Part shown: positions 1 through 9,422 of the stretch, one piece after another
How the letters are laid out: every line of letters begins with the position of its first letter
Numbering within the stretch: the stretch's first letter is position 1
Assembly: GCF_002982075.1 (NCBI RefSeq)
Contig: NZ_PUEJ01000005.1
Location: 1-64,000 of the forward strand
Direction of reading: 5' to 3'
DNA: 64,000 bases
Origin: Labrys okinawensis
GTDB lineage: Bacteria > Pseudomonadota > Alphaproteobacteria > Rhizobiales > Labraceae
Program-made: the position numbers and the translations under genes
Notes under the pieces: generated by a model
Told to the model about the DNA's origin: nothing
The model's database searches: none
What the model saw: only the letters and a program-made list of their open reading frames with translations

Positions 1-126
1 GGCGACAACATCGCCATGACGGTGAACCTGATCGTGCCGATCGCCATGGAAGAGAAGCTGCGCTTCGCCATCCGTGAAGGCGGTCGTACCGTCGGCGCCG
101 GCGTCGTCGCCGCCATCATCGAATAA
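1..126 (+). CDS. tuf: Elongation factor Tu, C-terminal end (partial)
   Basis: The window opens inside the last 41 codons of EF-Tu, the GTPase that brings aminoacyl-tRNA to the ribosome. The visible residues belong to the third beta-barrel domain and include the family signature [20 protein letters not shown] close to the C-terminus. Only the 3' end is present; the start lies upstream of the window. Its position directly before rpsJ is the usual str-S10 junction of proteobacteria (rpsL-rpsG-fusA-tuf-rpsJ), so the upstream neighbours are probably fusA, rpsG and rpsL. Confidence 0.97.
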   Translation, partial: GDNIAMTVNLIVPIAMEEKLRFAIREGGRTVGAGVVAAIIE

Positions 127-150
127 GAGCTTTCCAAAGCGCGTCCTTCA

Positions 151-182
151 GGCGCGCCGTCATTCGGCGCGCCATTTCATTT
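151..182 (+). terminator. Hairpin between tuf and rpsJ
   Basis: A perfect 9-bp GC-rich stem (GGCGCGCCG / CGGCGCGCC, 151-159 and 165-173) with loop TCATT is followed by ATTTCATTT. It sits 25 bp after the tuf stop and ends about 20 bp before rpsJ. It could terminate or attenuate transcription between the str and S10 operons. The T tract is interrupted, so full termination is not certain. Confidence 0.6.
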
Positions 183-195
183 CGGAGTCAGGGCA

Positions 196-504
196 ATGAA
201 CGGCCAGAACATCCGCATCCGTCTCAAGGCGTTCGACCATCGTATTCTCGACACGTCGACCCGCGAGATCGTTTCGACGGCCAAGCGCACTGGCGCCGCC
301 GTCCGCGGACCGATCCCGCTGCCAACGCGGATCGAAAAATACACGGTGAACCGCTCGCCGCACGTGGACAAGAAATCGCGTGAGCAATTCGAGATGCGCA
401 CCCATAAGCGCCTGCTCGACATCGTAGACCCCACCCCGCAGACCGTGGACGCGCTCATGAAGCTCGACCTCGCCGCAGGCGTGGACGTCGAGATCAAGCT
501 CTGA
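196..504 (+). CDS. rpsJ: 30S ribosomal protein S10
   Basis: S10 lies in the head of the small subunit. In complex with NusB it also acts as the antitermination factor NusE. The 102-residue product has the standard length and start ([19 protein letters not shown]), and contains the conserved loop region around [22 protein letters not shown] (residues 39-60). It is the first gene of the S10 operon and is preceded by the hairpin after tuf. The start follows GGAG at 183-186. rplC begins 31 bp downstream. Confidence 0.98.
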   Translation: MNGQNIRIRLKAFDHRILDTSTREIVSTAKRTGAAVRGPIPLPTRIEKYTVNRSPHVDKKSREQFEMRTHKRLLDIVDPTPQTVDALMKLDLAAGVDVEIKL

Positions 505-535
505 TCAGGCTCCTCTAGGCTTAGGAACGAACGCC

Positions 536-1240
536 ATGCGTTCTGGTGTCATTGCACAGAAGATCGGCATGAGCCGCGTCTATAACGACGCTGGCGAGCA
601 TGTCCCGGTCACGGTTCTCCGTCTCGACGATTGCCAGGTCGTCGCTCACAGGACCAACGATAAGAACGGCTATACCGCGCTTCAGCTCGGTGCCGGCCTC
701 GCCAAGGTCAAGAACACGACCAAGGCGCAGCGCGGCCACTTCGCTGTAGCCAATGTGGAGCCCAAGCGTAAGGTCGTCGAATTCCGCGTGCCGGAAGCCG
801 ACCTCATTCCGGTTGGCGCGACGATCACCGCGGACCACTTCGTCCCCGGCCAGTTCGTCGATGTCACCGGCACGTCGATCGGCAAGGGGTTTGCCGGTTC
901 GATGAAGCGCTGGAACTTCGGCGGCCACCGCGCCAGCCATGGTAACTCGATCACGCATCGTGCCCATGGTTCGACCGGTCAGCGCCAGGATCCGGGCAAG
1001 ACGTTCGCCGGCAAGAAGATGGCGGGTCACATGGGTGACGAGCGCATCACCACCTTGAACCTCAAGGTCGTGCGCACCGACGTCGAGCGCGGCCTGATCC
1101 TGGTCGAGGGTGCCGTTCCCGGCGCCAAGGGCGGCTGGATCCTGGTGCGCGACGCCGTGAAGAAGCAGCTGCCGGAAGCAGCGCCGAAGCCCGGCGCGTT
1201 CCGCTTGCCCGAAGCTGCTGCTGCAGCGGCCGGCGAGTGA
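536..1240 (+). CDS. rplC: 50S ribosomal protein L3
   Basis: L3 is an early-assembling protein of the large subunit whose extended loop reaches the peptidyl transferase centre. The 234-residue product begins [18 protein letters not shown] and has the conserved loop with [16 protein letters not shown] near residues 140-155. That loop contains the Gln methylated by PrmB in other proteobacteria. The C-terminus is a short Ala/Pro/Glu-rich extension usual in alphaproteobacteria. It is followed after 10 bp by rplD, whose AGGAGGAG ribosome-binding site overlaps the end of rplC. Confidence 0.98.
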   Translation: MRSGVIAQKIGMSRVYNDAGEHVPVTVLRLDDCQVVAHRTNDKNGYTALQLGAGLAKVKNTTKAQRGHFAVANVEPKRKVVEFRVPEADLIPVGATITADHFVPGQFVDVTGTSIGKGFAGSMKRWNFGGHRASHGNSITHRAHGSTGQRQDPGKTFAGKKMAGHMGDERITTLNLKVVRTDVERGLILVEGAVPGAKGGWILVRDAVKKQLPEAAPKPGAFRLPEAAAAAAGE

Positions 1241-1250
1241 GGAGGAGCCG

Positions 1251-1871
1251 ATGAAACTCGCAATTACCACTCTCGAAGGCTCCGAAGCCGGTTCGGTCAC
1301 GCTGTCTGACGAGATCTTCGGTCTCGAGCCGCGCGCCGACATCCTGCAGCGCGTCGTGCGCTGGCAGCTGGCCAAGCGCCAGGCCGGTACGCACAAGACG
1401 CTGGGCCGGTCCGAAATCAACCGGACCAAGAAGAAGCTGTACAAGCAGAAGGGCACCGGTGGTGCTCGTCACGGTGCAGCCTCGGCTCCGCAGTTCCGTG
1501 GCGGTGGCCGCGCCTTCGGCCCGGTCGTGCGTTCCCATGCGCATGACCTGCCCAAGAAGGTCCGCGCCCTCGGCCTCAAGCATGCGCTTTCGTCCAAGGC
1601 GAAGACGCAGCAGCTGATCATCGTCGACAAGGCGGTCGCTGAAGCGATCAAGACCAAGGCGCTGAAGGAAACCTTCGGCAAGCGGGGTCTGGCCAACGTG
1701 CTGATCATCGACGGCGCCGAACTCGACCAGAACTTCGCACTGGCCGCCCGCAACATCCCGAACGTGGATGTGCTGCCGGTCCAGGGCATCAACGTCTACG
1801 ACATTCTCCGCCGTGACAGCCTCGTGCTGACCAAGGCGGCTGTCGATGCGCTGGAGGCGCGCTTCAAATGA
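1251..1871 (+). CDS. rplD: 50S ribosomal protein L4
   Basis: L4 lines the polypeptide exit tunnel with L22. In E. coli it also represses its own S10 operon; whether it does so here cannot be seen. The 206-residue product contains the conserved tunnel-loop region ([15 protein letters not shown] and [10 protein letters not shown], residues about 63-88) and the globular nucleotide-fold part. The stop codon overlaps the rplW start (ATGA), which implies translational coupling. A strong AGGAGGAG sequence lies just before the start. Confidence 0.98.
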   Translation: MKLAITTLEGSEAGSVTLSDEIFGLEPRADILQRVVRWQLAKRQAGTHKTLGRSEINRTKKKLYKQKGTGGARHGAASAPQFRGGGRAFGPVVRSHAHDLPKKVRALGLKHALSSKAKTQQLIIVDKAVAEAIKTKALKETFGKRGLANVLIIDGAELDQNFALAARNIPNVDVLPVQGINVYDILRRDSLVLTKAAVDALEARFK

Positions 1872-2164
1872 GCACCGATGTCAGGCATTACGACGTGATC
1901 GTGTCGCCGGTGATCACCGAGAAGGCGACCGCTCAGTCGGAACATAACCAGGTGGTGTTCCGGGTTGCTCCGGATGCGACCAAGCCGCAGATCAAGGCCG
2001 CCGTCGAAAAGCTGTTCAACGTCAAGGTGACGGGCGTCAACACGCTCGTTCGCAAGGGCAAGACCAAGCGTTTCAAGGGCATTCTGGGCACTCAGAGCGA
2101 TGTCAAGCGTGCGATCGTGACTCTGGCCGAAGGCCACACGATCGACGTGACGACAGGCCTCTGA
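1868..2164 (+). CDS. rplW: 50S ribosomal protein L23
   Basis: L23 sits at the mouth of the exit tunnel and is the docking site for trigger factor and SRP. The 98-residue product has the family start region ([14 protein letters not shown]) and the central segment [19 protein letters not shown] that binds 23S rRNA. Its start overlaps the end of rplD by 4 bp; rplB follows after 28 bp. Confidence 0.98.
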   Translation: MSTDVRHYDVIVSPVITEKATAQSEHNQVVFRVAPDATKPQIKAAVEKLFNVKVTGVNTLVRKGKTKRFKGILGTQSDVKRAIVTLAEGHTIDVTTGL

Positions 2165-2192
2165 GGCGCGGGCCGGAAAGGGAGAGAGACCA

Positions 2193-3026
2193 ATGGCTCT
2201 CAGGAAATACAAGCCGGTTACGCCGGGCCTGCGCCAGCTCGTGCTGGTCGACCGTTCCGCCCTGTACAAGGGCGCTCCGGTCAAGACCTTGACCGAAGGC
2301 CTGACCAAGTCGGGTGGCCGCAACAACACGGGCCGCATCACCTCGTTCCGCAAGTCGGGCGGGCACAAGCGCGCCTACCGCATCATCGACTTCAAGCGCC
2401 GCAAGCTCGATGTCGAAGGTACGGTCGAGCGGATCGAGTACGATCCCAACCGCACGGCGTTCATCGCGCTCATCGACTATACCGACGGCGACAAGGCCTA
2501 CATCCTGGCTCCGCAGCGTCTGGCTGTCGGCGACAAGGTGATCGCGGCCGCTTCGGCCGACGTGAAGCCGGGCAACGCCATGCCGATGTCGGCGATGCCG
2601 GTGGGCACCATCGTCCACAATGTCGAGCTCAAGCTCGGCCGTGGCGGATCGGTCGCCCGTTCCGCCGGCAGCTACGCCCAGATCGCCGGCCGCGATGGCG
2701 CCTATGTCATCCTGCGCCTGAACTCGGGCGAGCAGCGCTTGGTTCTGTCGAGCTGCTTTGCCACTGTGGGCGCGGTGTCGAACCCGGACCACATGAACAT
2801 CTCGCTCGGTAAAGCGGGTCGTTCGCGCTGGCTCGGCATCAAGCCGTCCGTCCGCGGTGTCGCCATGAACCCGATCGACCATCCCCATGGTGGCGGCGAA
2901 GGCCGTACCTCGGGTGGCCGTCACCCTGTCACGCCTTGGGGCAAGCCGACCAAGGGCAAGAAGACGCGTTCGAACAAGGCGACGAACAAGTTCATCGTCT
3001 CGTCCCGTCACGCTAAGAAGAAGTAA
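2193..3026 (+). CDS. rplB: 50S ribosomal protein L2
   Basis: L2 is a primary 23S rRNA-binding protein needed for subunit association and peptidyl transfer. The 277-residue product is full length. The signature [20 protein letters not shown], with the histidine important for activity in E. coli, lies near residues 227-246, and the basic C-terminal tail ends in HAKKK. A GGGAGAGA ribosome-binding site precedes the ATG. It is within the uninterrupted S10 operon. Confidence 0.99.
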   Translation: MALRKYKPVTPGLRQLVLVDRSALYKGAPVKTLTEGLTKSGGRNNTGRITSFRKSGGHKRAYRIIDFKRRKLDVEGTVERIEYDPNRTAFIALIDYTDGDKAYILAPQRLAVGDKVIAAASADVKPGNAMPMSAMPVGTIVHNVELKLGRGGSVARSAGSYAQIAGRDGAYVILRLNSGEQRLVLSSCFATVGAVSNPDHMNISLGKAGRSRWLGIKPSVRGVAMNPIDHPHGGGEGRTSGGRHPVTPWGKPTKGKKTRSNKATNKFIVSSRHAKKK

Positions 3027-3037
3027 GGAGACCACCC

Positions 3038-3316
3038 GTGTCCCGCTCAGTCTGGAAAGGCCCGTTTGTCGACGGGTACCTCCTGAAAAAGGCGGATGCC
3101 GCGCGCGGCTCCGGCCGCAGCGAGGTCATCAAGACCTGGAGCCGTCGCTCCACCATTCTGCCGCACTTCATCGGCGTGACTTTTGGCGTCTACAACGGCC
3201 AGAAGCATGTCCCGGTGCAGGTGACCGAAGACATGGTCGGCATGAAGCTCGGCGAGTTCGCTCCGACCCGGACCTTCTATGGTCACGCGGCGGACAAGAA
3301 GTCGAAGAGGAAGTAA
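3038..3316 (+). CDS. rpsS: 30S ribosomal protein S19
   Basis: S19 binds the head of 16S rRNA with S13 and contacts bridge elements to the large subunit. The 92-residue product starts at a GTG codon, with AAGGAG upstream, and reads [19 protein letters not shown]. The conserved [11 protein letters not shown] segment (residues about 36-46) is present. It lies 11 bp after rplB and is followed after 3 bp by rplV. Confidence 0.98.
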   Translation: MSRSVWKGPFVDGYLLKKADAARGSGRSEVIKTWSRRSTILPHFIGVTFGVYNGQKHVPVQVTEDMVGMKLGEFAPTRTFYGHAADKKSKRK

Positions 3317-3319
3317 GTC

Positions 3320-3700
3320 ATGGGCAAGCCGAAGTCCGAACGGGCCCTGCCTGACAATGAAGCGAAGGCGGTAGCGCGCATGCTGCGCGTTTCGCCGCAG
3401 AAGCTCAATCTCGTCGCGTCTCTGATCCGCGGCAAGAAGGTGGACTCGGCTCTGGCCGACCTGACCTTCTCGCGCAAGCGCATCGCCACCGACGTGAAGA
3501 AGACGCTGCAGAGCGCCATTGCCAATGCCGAAAACAATCATGGCCTCGACGTCGACGATCTGATCGTCTCCGAAGCCTATGTCGGCAAGGCTTTCGTCAT
3601 CAAGCGTTTCCATGCCCGCGCCCGCGGCCGGGCAGGGCGCATCGAGAAGCCCTTCTCCAATCTGACGGTCGTCGTCCGCCAGGTCGAAGCCAAGGCGTAA
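3320..3700 (+). CDS. rplV: 50S ribosomal protein L22
   Basis: L22 lines the exit tunnel; its beta-hairpin forms the constriction with L4 and is the site of some macrolide-resistance changes. The 126-residue product has the helical core ([20 protein letters not shown]) and the hairpin with [19 protein letters not shown] at residues about 99-117. It begins 3 bp after rpsS and ends 10 bp before rpsC. Confidence 0.98.
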   Translation: MGKPKSERALPDNEAKAVARMLRVSPQKLNLVASLIRGKKVDSALADLTFSRKRIATDVKKTLQSAIANAENNHGLDVDDLIVSEAYVGKAFVIKRFHARARGRAGRIEKPFSNLTVVVRQVEAKA

Positions 3701-3710
3701 GGAGCAAGCG

Positions 3711-4421
3711 ATGGGACAGAAAGTTAATCCGATCGGCCTGCGTCTGGGCATCAACCGGACCTGGGATTCCCGCTGGTTCGCCAACAAGGGCGAATATGGC
3801 AAGCTGCTGCACGAGGACATTGCGATCCGCCAGGCGCTGATGAAGCTGCTGAAGCAGGCCGCCGTGTCGCGCATCGTCATCGAGCGTCCGCACAAGAAGT
3901 GCCGCGTCACGATCTACTCGGCTCGTCCGGGCATCGTGATCGGCAAGAAGGGCGCCGACATCGATAAGCTGAAGAAGGCCGTGTCGAAGCTCACCTCTTC
4001 GGAAGTGCACATCAACATCGTCGAAGTGCGCAAGCCGGAAGTGGATTCGACCCTGGTTGCCGATTCGATCGCCCAGCAGCTCGAGCGCCGCGTGGCATTC
4101 CGCCGTGCCATGAAGCGGGCCGTTCAGTCGGCCATGCGTCTGGGTGCGGAAGGCATTCGTATCAATTGCTCGGGCCGTCTGGGTGGCGCCGAAATCGCTC
4201 GTCTGGAGTGGTATCGCGAAGGTCGCGTGCCGCTGCACACGCTGCGCGCCGATGTCGATTACGGCACGGCTACGGCTTACACCACCTTCGGTACGTGCGG
4301 CATCAAGGTCTGGATCTTCAAGGGTGAAATCCTCGAGCACGATCCGATGGCCCAGGACAAGCGCTTGGCGGAGGCCGACAGCGGCCGTTCGTCTTCGCGC
4401 CCCCGTAACGAAGCTGCGTGA
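3711..4421 (+). CDS. rpsC: 30S ribosomal protein S3
   Basis: S3 forms part of the mRNA entry site with S4 and S5 and takes part in mRNA unwinding. The 236-residue product starts [20 protein letters not shown]. The type II KH domain with its GXXG loop ([15 protein letters not shown], residues about 64-78) is intact, and the C-terminal domain carries [24 protein letters not shown] precedes the ATG. rplP follows after 30 bp. Confidence 0.99.
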   Translation: MGQKVNPIGLRLGINRTWDSRWFANKGEYGKLLHEDIAIRQALMKLLKQAAVSRIVIERPHKKCRVTIYSARPGIVIGKKGADIDKLKKAVSKLTSSEVHINIVEVRKPEVDSTLVADSIAQQLERRVAFRRAMKRAVQSAMRLGAEGIRINCSGRLGGAEIARLEWYREGRVPLHTLRADVDYGTATAYTTFGTCGIKVWIFKGEILEHDPMAQDKRLAEADSGRSSSRPRNEAA

Positions 4422-4451
4422 GCGGCTCGCGGGAGTTGAGAGAATAGAACC

Positions 4452-4865
4452 ATGTTGCAACCCAAGCGCACCAAATTCCGTAAGCAGTTCAAGGGCCGCA
4501 TTCACGGTGTGGCCTCCTCGGGCGCGCTCCTGAACTTCGGCCAGTTCGGCCTCAAGGCTCTGGAGCCCGAGCGTATCACTGCCCGCCAGATCGAAGCAGC
4601 GCGTCGTGCGATCACCCGCGAAATGAAGCGTCAGGGTCGCGTGTGGATCCGCATCTTCCCGGATGTGCCGGTTTCGGCAAAGCCCGCGGAAGTGCGCATG
4701 GGCTCCGGCAAGGGCGCGCCCGACCATTGGGTCGCGCGCGTCAAGCCGGGCCGCATCATGTTCGAGCTGGACGGTGTGAGCGAAGAAATCGCTCGCTCCG
4801 CCCTGACGCTCGGCGCCGCCAAGCTGCCGGTCAAGACCCGCGTCATCCAGCGCATCGCTGAGTGA
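4452..4865 (+). CDS. rplP: 50S ribosomal protein L16
   Basis: L16 helps position tRNA in the A site of the large subunit. The 137-residue product starts [19 protein letters not shown]. It contains the conserved segment [19 protein letters not shown] (residues about 81-99), where the arginine hydroxylated by RoxA in gammaproteobacteria resides. Length is standard. rpmC begins 10 bp downstream. Confidence 0.98.
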   Translation: MLQPKRTKFRKQFKGRIHGVASSGALLNFGQFGLKALEPERITARQIEAARRAITREMKRQGRVWIRIFPDVPVSAKPAEVRMGSGKGAPDHWVARVKPGRIMFELDGVSEEIARSALTLGAAKLPVKTRVIQRIAE

Positions 4866-4875
4866 GGAAAACACC

Positions 4876-5079
4876 ATGAAGATCCAAGACATCAAGGTGC
4901 TGTCCGACGACCAGCTTGCCGATGAACTCGCCAAGCAGAAGAAGTCGCAGTTCAACATGCGCTTCCAGAAGGCCACGGGTCAGCTCGAAAACACGGCCGA
5001 GGTGCGCAAGGTTCGCCGCACCATCGCCAAGATCAAGACGGTTCAGAGCCAGAAGGCCGCGACCAAAGCCAAGGCTTGA
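4876..5079 (+). CDS. rpmC: 50S ribosomal protein L29
   Basis: L29 is a small two-helix protein beside the exit tunnel that contacts L23. The 67-residue product, starting [18 protein letters not shown], has the family's two amphipathic helices and the conserved [20 protein letters not shown] segment (residues about 26-45). It lies between rplP and rpsQ with gaps of 10 and 11 bp. Confidence 0.97.
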   Translation: MKIQDIKVLSDDQLADELAKQKKSQFNMRFQKATGQLENTAEVRKVRRTIAKIKTVQSQKAATKAKA

Positions 5080-5090
5080 GGAGATAATTC

Positions 5091-5342
5091 ATGCCCAAGC
5101 GCGTCCTGCAAGGCGTCGTCGTCTCTGACAAGAACGACAAGACGATTGTGGTGAAGGTGGAGCGCCGCTTCACCCATCCGCTGCTGAAGAAGACGGTGCG
5201 TCGCACCAAGAACTACCATGCTCATGATGAGAGCAACGGCCATAAGGTCGGTGACGTCGTGTGGATCGAAGAGGGTCGCCCGATGTCCAAGCTGAAGCGC
5301 TGGGTCGTCGTCGACCAGGCGGCGGAAGCAGCCAAGGCCTGA
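5091..5342 (+). CDS. rpsQ: 30S ribosomal protein S17
   Basis: S17 is a primary 16S rRNA-binding protein with an OB fold. The 83-residue product starts [19 protein letters not shown] and has the conserved [20 protein letters not shown] segment at residues about 26-45. It is the last gene before a 336-bp gap. A hairpin and a promoter-like element in that gap suggest that the S10 operon ends here. Confidence 0.98.
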   Translation: MPKRVLQGVVVSDKNDKTIVVKVERRFTHPLLKKTVRRTKNYHAHDESNGHKVGDVVWIEEGRPMSKLKRWVVVDQAAEAAKA

Positions 5343-5397
5343 TCGTCTGGCAGGGCAGGGGGCGATTCAGCGCCTTCGTGCCGACACGGTAAAAATA

Positions 5398-5424
5398 AAA
5401 GCCGGCGGAAGCCGGCTTTGTGCT
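5398..5424 (+). terminator. Hairpin after rpsQ
   Basis: A perfect 9-bp stem AAAGCCGGC / GCCGGCTTT with a GGAA tetraloop lies 55 bp after rpsQ. On the plus strand the following tract is only TTTGTGCTT, so termination may be partial. On the minus strand the tract (TTTTATTTTT) is stronger, but no minus-strand gene ends here. Confidence 0.5.
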
Positions 5425-5452
5425 TGTGGTCGACCGAAGGAATCGCTAGAAG
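5424..5452 (+). promoter_or_regulatory. Putative spc operon promoter
   Basis: TTGTGG (5424-5429), a 17-bp spacer and TAGAAG (5447-5452) fit a sigma-70-type promoter. The sequence around the -10, GAATCGCTAGAAGAC, matches the one upstream of rpsM (11977-11991) at 14 of 15 positions. The repeated use of this element before two ribosomal operons supports the assignment. Confidence 0.5.
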
Positions 5453-5678
5453 ACCGGCTTTCCTGGAGCGTCGGCGAAAGGGGTGGAGGTCTCCACCGCC
5501 TTGGCCGCGCTTTCGTGCTTGTTAGTGATTTGCCTGCCGCAAGGCTGGCGAAGTGGGTTCAAAACCGAGCAGGTGGCGAGCTTCACGGCGGTTGGGTTTC
5601 GATCCTGCTGCCAAACCCGAGGTTGGGCCGGGTCCGCTGCGTGCGGATACCAGCCTGCGAAGAATAAGAGGGTACGTC

Positions 5679-6047
5679 ATGATTCAGATGCAATCGAATC
5701 TCGACGTCGCGGACAATTCTGGTGCCCGACGCGTGATGTGCATCAAGGTTTTGGGCGGCTCGAAGCGGAAATATGCTTCCGTCGGCGACGTTATCGTCGT
5801 TTCGATCAAGGAAGCCATTCCGCGCGGGCGCGTCAAGAAGGGTGATGTGATGAAGGCCGTGGTCGTCCGTACGGCCAAGGACATCCGTCGTCCCGACGGT
5901 TCCGTGATCCGCTTCGACCGCAATGCGGCCGTGCTGATCAACAATCAGAAAGAGCCGATCGGCACCCGCATCTTCGGGCCGGTTCCGCGCGAGCTGCGCG
6001 CCAAGAACCACATGAAGATCATCTCTCTGGCTCCGGAGGTGTTGTAA
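5679..6047 (+). CDS. rplN: 50S ribosomal protein L14
   Basis: L14 forms intersubunit bridges and is the binding site of RsfS. The start was set at the ATG at 5679, which gives the invariant 122-residue length and the universal N-terminus [17 protein letters not shown]; the reading frame is open further upstream but that part is not L14. AAGAGGG precedes the start. The conserved [17 protein letters not shown] region (residues about 49-65) is intact. It is the first gene of the spc operon. Confidence 0.98.
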   Translation: MIQMQSNLDVADNSGARRVMCIKVLGGSKRKYASVGDVIVVSIKEAIPRGRVKKGDVMKAVVVRTAKDIRRPDGSVIRFDRNAAVLINNQKEPIGTRIFGPVPRELRAKNHMKIISLAPEVL

Positions 6048-6048
6048 C

Positions 6049-6366
6049 ATGGCCGCCAAGATCAAGAAGGGCGACAAGGTCGTCGTCATGACCGGCCGTT
6101 CCAAGGGCCGTGTCGGTGAAGTGATCCAGGTGTTCCCGGAAGAAAACCGCGCGATCATTCGCGGTGTGAACATCGTCCGTCGCCATCAGCGCCAGACGGC
6201 GAGCCAGGAAGGCGGCGTGATCTCGAAGGAAGCGCCGATCCACCTGTCGAACGTCGCCATTGCCGATCCCAAGGATGGCAAGCCGACCCGTGTCGGTTTC
6301 AAGGTTCTCGATGGCGGCAAGAAGGTTCGCGTCGCCAAGCGTTCGGGAGAGCAGATCGATGGCTAA
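6049..6366 (+). CDS. rplX: 50S ribosomal protein L24
   Basis: L24 is one of the two assembly-initiator proteins of the large subunit. The 105-residue product has the N-terminal KOW motif ([20 protein letters not shown]) and the C-terminal [19 protein letters not shown] segment. It starts one base after the rplN stop, and its end overlaps the rplE start by 8 bp, so the three are probably translationally coupled. Confidence 0.98.
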   Translation: MAAKIKKGDKVVVMTGRSKGRVGEVIQVFPEENRAIIRGVNIVRRHQRQTASQEGGVISKEAPIHLSNVAIADPKDGKPTRVGFKVLDGGKKVRVAKRSGEQIDG

Positions 6367-6946
6367 GTCCCCAGCCACCGCCGAGACCGCGAATGGCGAT
6401 GCCTATTCGCCGCGTCTGAAGGCCTATTACAATGACGTGGTTCGTCCCGAGCTGATCAAGCAGTTCGGCTACAAGAACCCGATGGAAGTTCCCTCGATCT
6501 CCAAGATCGTGCTGAACATGGGCGTGGGCGAAGCCACCGCCGACACCAAGAAGGTCACCGTTGCGGCCGCCGATCTCGCTTTGATCGCGGGTCAGAAGCC
6601 GGTGATCACGCGGGCTCGCAAGGCGATCTCGCAGTTCAAGGTGCGCGAGAACATGCCGATCGGCGCGAAGGTCACCCTTCGCAAGACCCGCATGTATGAG
6701 TTCTTCGATCGCCTGGTGACGATCGCGCTGCCGCGCGTCCGTGACTTCCGTGGCCTGAACCCGAAGAGCTTCGATGGCCGTGGCAATTATGCCATGGGCT
6801 TCAAGGAGCACATCGTGTTCCCCGAGATCAACTACGACAAGGTCGATCAAGTCTGGGGTATGGACATCGTCGTCTGCACCACGGCCAAGACCGATGAAGA
6901 AGCGCGTGCGCTTCTGAAGTTGATGAACTTCCCCTTCCGGCAGTGA
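6359..6946 (+). CDS. rplE: 50S ribosomal protein L5
   Basis: L5 binds 5S rRNA in the central protuberance and contacts P-site tRNA. The chosen ATG at 6359 overlaps the end of rplX and gives 195 residues starting [14 protein letters not shown]; the open frame upstream is the rplX gene read in another frame. Conserved segments include [15 protein letters not shown] and the tRNA-contacting region around [11 protein letters not shown]. The N-terminal extension of about 10 residues is usual in alphaproteobacteria. Confidence 0.98.
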   Translation: MAKSPATAETANGDAYSPRLKAYYNDVVRPELIKQFGYKNPMEVPSISKIVLNMGVGEATADTKKVTVAAADLALIAGQKPVITRARKAISQFKVRENMPIGAKVTLRKTRMYEFFDRLVTIALPRVRDFRGLNPKSFDGRGNYAMGFKEHIVFPEINYDKVDQVWGMDIVVCTTAKTDEEARALLKLMNFPFRQ

Positions 6947-6988
6947 GGCGGTTGATCCGCCCTCAAACGCGGAACGTTGGAGACCTAC

Positions 6989-7294
6989 ATGGCTAAGAAA
7001 AGTTCGATTGAGAAGAACAAGCGTCGCGAGAAGCTCGCCAAGCAGTATGCTGGCCGGCGCTCCCGCTTGAAGGCCATCGCCAACGATGAATCGTTGTCGA
7101 TGGAAGAGCGCTTCACCGCTCGTCTGAAGCTCTCGGAACTGCCGCGCAACTCCGCCAAGGAGCGCGTGCGCAACCGTTGCGAAGTGACCGGCCGTCCGCG
7201 CGCCGTTTACCGCAAGCTGAAGATGTCGCGTATTGCTTTGCGCGAACTCGGTTCCAAGGGGCTGGTTCCCGGCCTCGTGAAATCGAGCTGGTGA
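6989..7294 (+). CDS. rpsN: 30S ribosomal protein S14 (zinc-free type)
   Basis: S14 binds the head of 16S rRNA near S10 and S19. The ATG at 6989 gives a 101-residue product, [16 protein letters not shown]..., the standard length of the long form; a TTG four codons upstream is less likely. The four-cysteine zinc ribbon of the short form is absent, with one cysteine in [16 protein letters not shown], so this is the C-minus type. The gap of 42 bp after rplE contains GTTGGAGA as ribosome-binding site. Confidence 0.98.
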   Translation: MAKKSSIEKNKRREKLAKQYAGRRSRLKAIANDESLSMEERFTARLKLSELPRNSAKERVRNRCEVTGRPRAVYRKLKMSRIALRELGSKGLVPGLVKSSW

Positions 7295-7306
7295 GGAGAT
7301 ATCGTC

Positions 7307-7705
7307 ATGGCGATCAATGATCCTGTCGGCGATATGCTGACCCGTATCCGTAACGCGCAGATGCGCCGCAAGACCAGCGTGACCACGCCCGGTTCCGGCC
7401 AGCGCGCTCGCGTTCTCGATGTGCTGCAGGCGGAAGGCTATATCCGCAACTACACCGTTACCGATTTCGGCAACGGCCGCAGCGAATTCGAGATCGAGTT
7501 GAAATATTATGATGGCGCACCGGTGATCCGCGAGATCGCCCGCGTCTCGAAGCCCGGCCGCCGCGTCTACGTGTCCGTCAAGGACATTCCGCGCGTCGCC
7601 AACGGACTGGGCGTATCCATCGTTTCGACCCCGCGTGGTGTCATGGCCGATCATCAGGCTCGTGAATCCAATGTCGGCGGCGAAGTGATCTGCACCGTAT
7701 TCTGA
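7307..7705 (+). CDS. rpsH: 30S ribosomal protein S8
   Basis: S8 is a primary binder of the 16S central domain and in E. coli represses the spc operon by binding its mRNA. The 132-residue product starts [20 protein letters not shown] and ends with the conserved [20 protein letters not shown] segment. It is preceded by GAGGAGA and followed after 17 bp by rplF. Confidence 0.98.
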   Translation: MAINDPVGDMLTRIRNAQMRRKTSVTTPGSGQRARVLDVLQAEGYIRNYTVTDFGNGRSEFEIELKYYDGAPVIREIARVSKPGRRVYVSVKDIPRVANGLGVSIVSTPRGVMADHQARESNVGGEVICTVF

Positions 7706-7722
7706 GCCGGGGGAGAGTTAGA

Positions 7723-8256
7723 ATGTCTCGTATCGGTAAGAAGCCGGTTGCCGTTCCTGCTGGCGTCACTGCCAGCCTGGATGGCCAGACCGTCAAGGCC
7801 AAGGGCCCCAAGGGCGAATTGTTCTTCACCATCCCCGACCTCATCTCGGTCGAGTTCAAGGACGGTGCGTTCAAGGTCGACCCGAAGGACGATTCCAAGC
7901 TCGCGCGCTCCCAGTGGGGCATGTCTCGCACCATGGTGTCCAACATCCTGGTGGGCGTCACGCAGGGCTTCGAGAAGCGTCTCGAAATCAACGGCGTCGG
8001 CTACAAGGCCGCCGTTGCCGGCAAGGTCGTCAAGCTGTCGCTCGGCTATTCGCACGACGTCGATTATCCGATTCCGGAAGGCATCACCGTGGTGACGCCC
8101 AAGCCGACGGAAATCGTCGTGTCGGGTATCGACAAGCAGAAGGTCGGCCAGGTCGCGGCTGAGATCCGCGAATATCGCGGCCCCGAACCCTATAAGGGCA
8201 AGGGCGTCAAGTATGCTGGCGAATTCATCTTCCGCAAGGAAGGCAAGAAGAAGTAA
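7723..8256 (+). CDS. rplF: 50S ribosomal protein L6
   Basis: L6 lies near the sarcin-ricin loop and the GTPase-associated region. The 177-residue product is a tandem of two related alpha/beta domains, starting [15 protein letters not shown]. The C-terminal signature [15 protein letters not shown] (residues about 152-166) is present. It sits between rpsH and rplR with gaps of 17 and 12 bp. Confidence 0.98.
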   Translation: MSRIGKKPVAVPAGVTASLDGQTVKAKGPKGELFFTIPDLISVEFKDGAFKVDPKDDSKLARSQWGMSRTMVSNILVGVTQGFEKRLEINGVGYKAAVAGKVVKLSLGYSHDVDYPIPEGITVVTPKPTEIVVSGIDKQKVGQVAAEIREYRGPEPYKGKGVKYAGEFIFRKEGKKK

Positions 8257-8268
8257 CGGAGCCAATCC

Positions 8269-8631
8269 ATGGCAAATGCAAGGCAAGCTCTTGAGCGCCG
8301 CAAGGCGCGTGTCCGCCGGCAGCTGCGCTCGGTGGCGAACGGACGGCCGCGCCTCTCGGTTTTCCGCTCTTCCAAGCACATCTACGCTCAGGTCATCGAC
8401 GATGCGAACGGCAATACGCTGGTTTCCGCATCGACCCTCGAAAAGGACCTGCGCGGCAGCTTGAAGACGGGCGCCGACATCGAGGCCGCGAAGGTAATCG
8501 GCAAGCTCCTTGGCGAGCGTGCGATTGCCAAGGGCGTCAAGGACGTCTTTTTCGATCGCGGCGGCTACATCTTCCACGGGCGCGTCAAGGCGCTCGCTGA
8601 TGCGGCCCGCGAAAGCGGCCTCAACTTCTAA
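8269..8631 (+). CDS. rplR: 50S ribosomal protein L18
   Basis: L18 binds 5S rRNA together with L5. The 120-residue product has the basic N-terminus ([18 protein letters not shown]), the [18 protein letters not shown] core and the C-terminal [20 protein letters not shown] signature. It is preceded by ACGGAG and followed after 12 bp by rpsE. Confidence 0.98.
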   Translation: MANARQALERRKARVRRQLRSVANGRPRLSVFRSSKHIYAQVIDDANGNTLVSASTLEKDLRGSLKTGADIEAAKVIGKLLGERAIAKGVKDVFFDRGGYIFHGRVKALADAARESGLNF

Positions 8632-8643
8632 GGAACGGATTCT

Positions 8644-9201
8644 ATGGCTCGTGAACGTGAACGTGATCGTCAGCGCGAAGAGCGCGACAGCGAGTTCGTG
8701 GACCGCCTCGTCCACATCAACCGCGTTGCCAAGGTGGTGAAGGGCGGCAAGCGCTTCGGTTTTGCGGCGCTCGTCGTCGTCGGTGACCAGAAGGGCCGCG
8801 TCGGCTATGGCCATGGCAAGGCTCGCGAAGTGCCGGAAGCCATCCGCAAGGCGACCGATCAGGCCAAGCGTGGCCTGGTGCGGGTGTCGCTGCGCGAAGG
8901 TCGTACCCTGCATCATGACGTCAATGGCCGTCATGGCGCCGGCAAGGTCGTCCTGCGCGCCGCTCCGGCCGGTACCGGCATCATCGCCGGCGGCCCGATG
9001 CGCGCCGTGTTCGAATCGCTCGGCATGCATGACGTCGTCGCCAAGTCGCTGGGGTCTTCCAACCCCTACAACCTGGTGCGCGCCACTTTCGACGCCCTGA
9101 AGCATGAGGACAGCCCGCGTTCGGTCGCGGCGCGCCGCAGCCTCAAGGTGTCGCAGATCCAGAGCCGGCGTCAGGGTATCGACGCCGAGTCGACGGACTG
9201 A
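8644..9201 (+). CDS. rpsE: 30S ribosomal protein S5
   Basis: S5 works at the mRNA entry channel and in decoding accuracy. The 185-residue product has an N-terminal double-stranded-RNA-binding fold, containing [20 protein letters not shown] (residues about 33-52), and a C-terminal S5D2-type domain with [17 protein letters not shown]. The N-terminus [15 protein letters not shown] is a charged extension seen in relatives. It is followed by rpmD after 17 bp. Confidence 0.98.
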   Translation: MARERERDRQREERDSEFVDRLVHINRVAKVVKGGKRFGFAALVVVGDQKGRVGYGHGKAREVPEAIRKATDQAKRGLVRVSLREGRTLHHDVNGRHGAGKVVLRAAPAGTGIIAGGPMRAVFESLGMHDVVAKSLGSSNPYNLVRATFDALKHEDSPRSVAARRSLKVSQIQSRRQGIDAESTD

Positions 9202-9218
9202 TCGGAGAGGGATGAGCG

Positions 9219-9410
9219 ATGGCTAAAACCAAGACCGTCACGGTCGAGCAGATCGGTAGCCCGATCCGCCGCACCGCGGACCAGCGCGCGACCCTCGTCG
9301 GCCTGGGCCTTAACAAGATCCGCCGCAAGAGCACGCTGGAAGATACGCCGGCCGTGCGCGGCATGATTGCCAAGCTCGGCCACCTCGTCCGCGTGGTCGA
9401 GGCCGAGTAA
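9219..9410 (+). CDS. rpmD: 50S ribosomal protein L30
   Basis: L30 is a small, non-essential protein of the large subunit. The 63-residue product contains the full family signature: [20 protein letters not shown] followed by [20 protein letters not shown]. It is placed in the canonical position between rpsE and rplO, with a 12-bp gap before rplO. Confidence 0.97.
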   Translation: MAKTKTVTVEQIGSPIRRTADQRATLVGLGLNKIRRKSTLEDTPAVRGMIAKLGHLVRVVEAE

Positions 9411-9422
9411 GGAGACGCGACG

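Larger units (their letters stand above)
5343..5678 (+). other. Leader gap between rpsQ and rplN
   Basis: This 336-bp gap holds no convincing gene, although neighbouring genes of the cluster are mostly 3-30 bp apart. It contains a terminator-like hairpin (5398-5419), a promoter-like element (5424-5452), a GGTGGA-GGTC-TCCACC hairpin (about 5481-5496) and the inverted pair GGGTTT / AAACCC (about 5594-5618). It looks like the end of the S10 operon plus a structured leader for the spc operon. A long reading frame from 5483 runs through the rplN start in another frame and is not protein-like. Confidence 0.6.

Noticed and set aside
5483-5845. 120-codon frame across the rpsQ-rplN gap
   Set aside because: It overlaps rplN in a different frame and resembles no protein. 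The gap is better explained as a leader.
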